From contig PERI01000003.1 of the NCBI GenBank assembly GCA_002928515.1, positions 1 to 64,000 of the forward strand: a stretch of DNA of 64,000 nucleotides, given 5' to 3'. The position numbers were made by a program, and so were the translations under genes. The stretch is from Hyphomicrobium sp. Lineage in GTDB: Bacteria > Pseudomonadota > Alphaproteobacteria > Rhizobiales > Hyphomicrobiaceae. Below the pieces are notes generated by a model, which was not told the origin of the DNA, ran no database searches, and was given only the letters and a program-made list of their open reading frames with translations. This document shows, piece after piece, positions 62,327 to 64,000 of the stretch. Position 1 is the first letter of the stretch. Each line of letters opens with the position of its first letter.

Positions 62327-63031
62327 GTGGCAGATGATTCCGCTCTGGTTCTGTTTTCAGGCGGTCAGGATTCGACGGTCTGCTTGGCTTGGGCGTTGCA
62401 GCGCTATCGGCGCGTCGAGACTATCGGTTTTGACTATGGGCAGCGGCACGCAATCGAGTTGCAGCAGCGTCACGTCGTACTTGCGGCTTTTCGCACACTC
62501 GATCTAGCGCACGACAAGCTAGGGCCAGACACTGTTTTGGATTTGCCCGCACTGAGTGCCATCAGCGACAGTTCTTTGACGCGCGATACCGAGATCGCGT
62601 TTGCGGCATCTGGATTGCCTACGACATTCGTGCCGGGCCGTAATCTCTTATTTCTGACCTATGCGGCAGCGCTCGCTTATCGGCGCGGGCACTCAACGCT
62701 GATCGGCGGCATGTGCGAGACGGATTTCTCCGGCTATCCCGACTGTCGCCATGCCACCATTCAATCACTTGCCACGTCGCTGTCGCTGGGTCTTGATCGC
62801 CAAGTGCTGATCGAGACGCCGCTGATGTTCGTGGATAAGGCGGGCACTTGGGCGATGGCGGACAGTCTGGGTGGATCAGCGCTGGTCGATTTGATTATCG
62901 AGCACACGCATACCTGTTACCTTGGAGATCGTTCCATACGCCATGATTGGGGTTATGGCTGCGGCACCTGCCCGGCGTGCGAGCTGCGCGCCAAGGGGTG
63001 GCGGCAATGGACGAGCACGAAGCCCGCGTAA
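62321..63031 (+). CDS. queC: 7-cyano-7-deazaguanine synthase
   Basis: [78 protein letters not shown] (62321) or GTG (62327) start. Confidence 0.96.
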
Positions 63032-63203
63032 ATGCTCTTAAAGCAACCGCCTCCCCTCATGAATTCTCTGAAATCATAGTGGGTTGAATAGCCTGTTCCT
63101 CAAGGAACGGCGGGGCTCGGGCGCGGGCTCTAAAAGCAGTGTCATGAACCGTTCGCATCCTCCCTGCGACAGAGACTTGAGACCCCGAACCGGACAGCCA
63201 ACC

Positions 63204-63395
63204 ATGACACGCACAGCAACAAGTCAGATGCTCAAGACCGTGAATTTCATCGTTGGGTTTGCCTTGGTGGTCATGCTGTTTCCGCATCATGGCGAACTTC
63301 CAGAAAAGCCAGCCGGTGTGCGCACCGCCATCGAACTCATCTCCAAAAAGATGTCGGTGCGCGTGATGAATACCTCGGCCATCGCCAGCGTATAA
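63204..63395 (+). CDS. Small hypothetical protein with one TM segment
   Basis: MTRTATSQMLKTVNFIVGFALVVMLFPHHGELPEKPAGVRTAIELISKKMSVRVMNTSAIASV; lies between queC and the transporter. Confidence 0.45.
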   Translation: MTRTATSQMLKTVNFIVGFALVVMLFPHHGELPEKPAGVRTAIELISKKMSVRVMNTSAIASV

Positions 63396-63408
63396 ATTTT
63401 CCTATTCC

Positions 63409-64000
63409 CTAAGTCTTGATCTTGAACGGGTTGAAATCCGTGTTCCGGTCATAGTGATCGACGTTCTCGGCGCGTTTGAGCGCACGCACGACACGCGTGG
63501 TCAATGGCAGGAACGCGATTTCGACCAACGTCTTGGTGACGAACTGCGAGACCATCAACGTCAGTACCAGTTCGTTGGGCATGATGCCGGAATTCCAAAA
63601 CGCGAGCGGATAAAACAGCGTCGAGTCCACCGCTTCGCCAGCAACTGTGGATGCCACAAAGCGCAAGCTCATATTGCGGCCTTCGCTAGCGACTTTCATT
63701 TTTGCCAGCACGTAGGAGTTGACGAACTCACCGCAGAAATAGGCGATCATCGAGGCACCGACGATACGCCAAGCATTGCCGAAGGCAATTTCATAGACCT
63801 GCTGGTTGGGCCAGCCGGGTGCGGGTGGTAGGGAGACGACAACGGCTGCCATGATGGCTGCAAAGATCAAAGCAGCAAAGCCGGTCCAGATGACGCGTCG
63901 GGCGCGCGCGTAACCGTACACTTCGGTGAGAATGTCGCCGAAGATGTAGGAAATCGGAAAGAACAACACGCCAGCACCGAAGGTGACTGCGCCGATGAAT
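63409..64000 (-). CDS. Queuosine precursor transporter (YhhQ/VUT family), 5' end beyond window
   Basis: FGAGVLFFPISYIFGDILTEVYGYARARRVIW; YFCGEFVNSYVLAKMKV; reading frame continues past 63969 to the window edge (FIGAVTFGAGVLFFP). Confidence 0.92.
   Translation of the reverse strand, partial: FIGAVTFGAGVLFFPISYIFGDILTEVYGYARARRVIWTGFAALIFAAIMAAVVVSLPPAPGWPNQQVYEIAFGNAWRIVGASMIAYFCGEFVNSYVLAKMKVASEGRNMSLRFVASTVAGEAVDSTLFYPLAFWNSGIMPNELVLTLMVSQFVTKTLVEIAFLPLTTRVVRALKRAENVDHYDRNTDFNPFKIKT

Overview
This 64 kb window is a gene-dense chromosomal segment of an alphaproteobacterium. Gene content and order look Hyphomicrobiales-like, which is inference. Recognisable housekeeping blocks: rlpA / D-Ala-D-Ala carboxypeptidase / tmk / holB / metG / tatD / MBL hydrolase; SDR-purF-cvpA-radA-alr-dnaB; rpsF-rpsR-DUF2232-rplI; fabD-fabG-acpP-fabF-mltG-yicC-gmk; rsmA-pdxA-surA-lptD-lptG-lptF; pepA; mazG; hflX-hfq; a D-amino-acid aminotransferase; ntrB-ntrC-ntrY-ntrX with dusB; ispDF; cinA with a pentapeptide-repeat protein; a COQ10-like protein; ftsB-eno; queC and a queuosine-precursor transporter. 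One tRNA-Ser(TGA) lies at 780-869 (-). I found no CRISPR array, prophage, recognisable defence island, secondary-metabolite cluster or intact transposon, and no convincing previously undescribed multi-gene system. The items most worth a second look are: (a) a decayed accessory or mobile-element fragment next to the 3' end of the tRNA-Ser gene; (b) two neighbouring Cys-lipoproteins that look like diverged paralogs; (c) a structured element and a truncated GFA-like remnant upstream of queC; (d) a head-to-head gene pair whose 5' coding ends overlap; (e) an exported pentapeptide-repeat protein translationally coupled to cinA; (f) a GNRA-capped hairpin between acpP and fabF; (g) several small orphan proteins. 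Most long ORFs antisense to these genes are codon-bias artefacts. Product calls rest on recognising motifs in the supplied translations; no database search was run.
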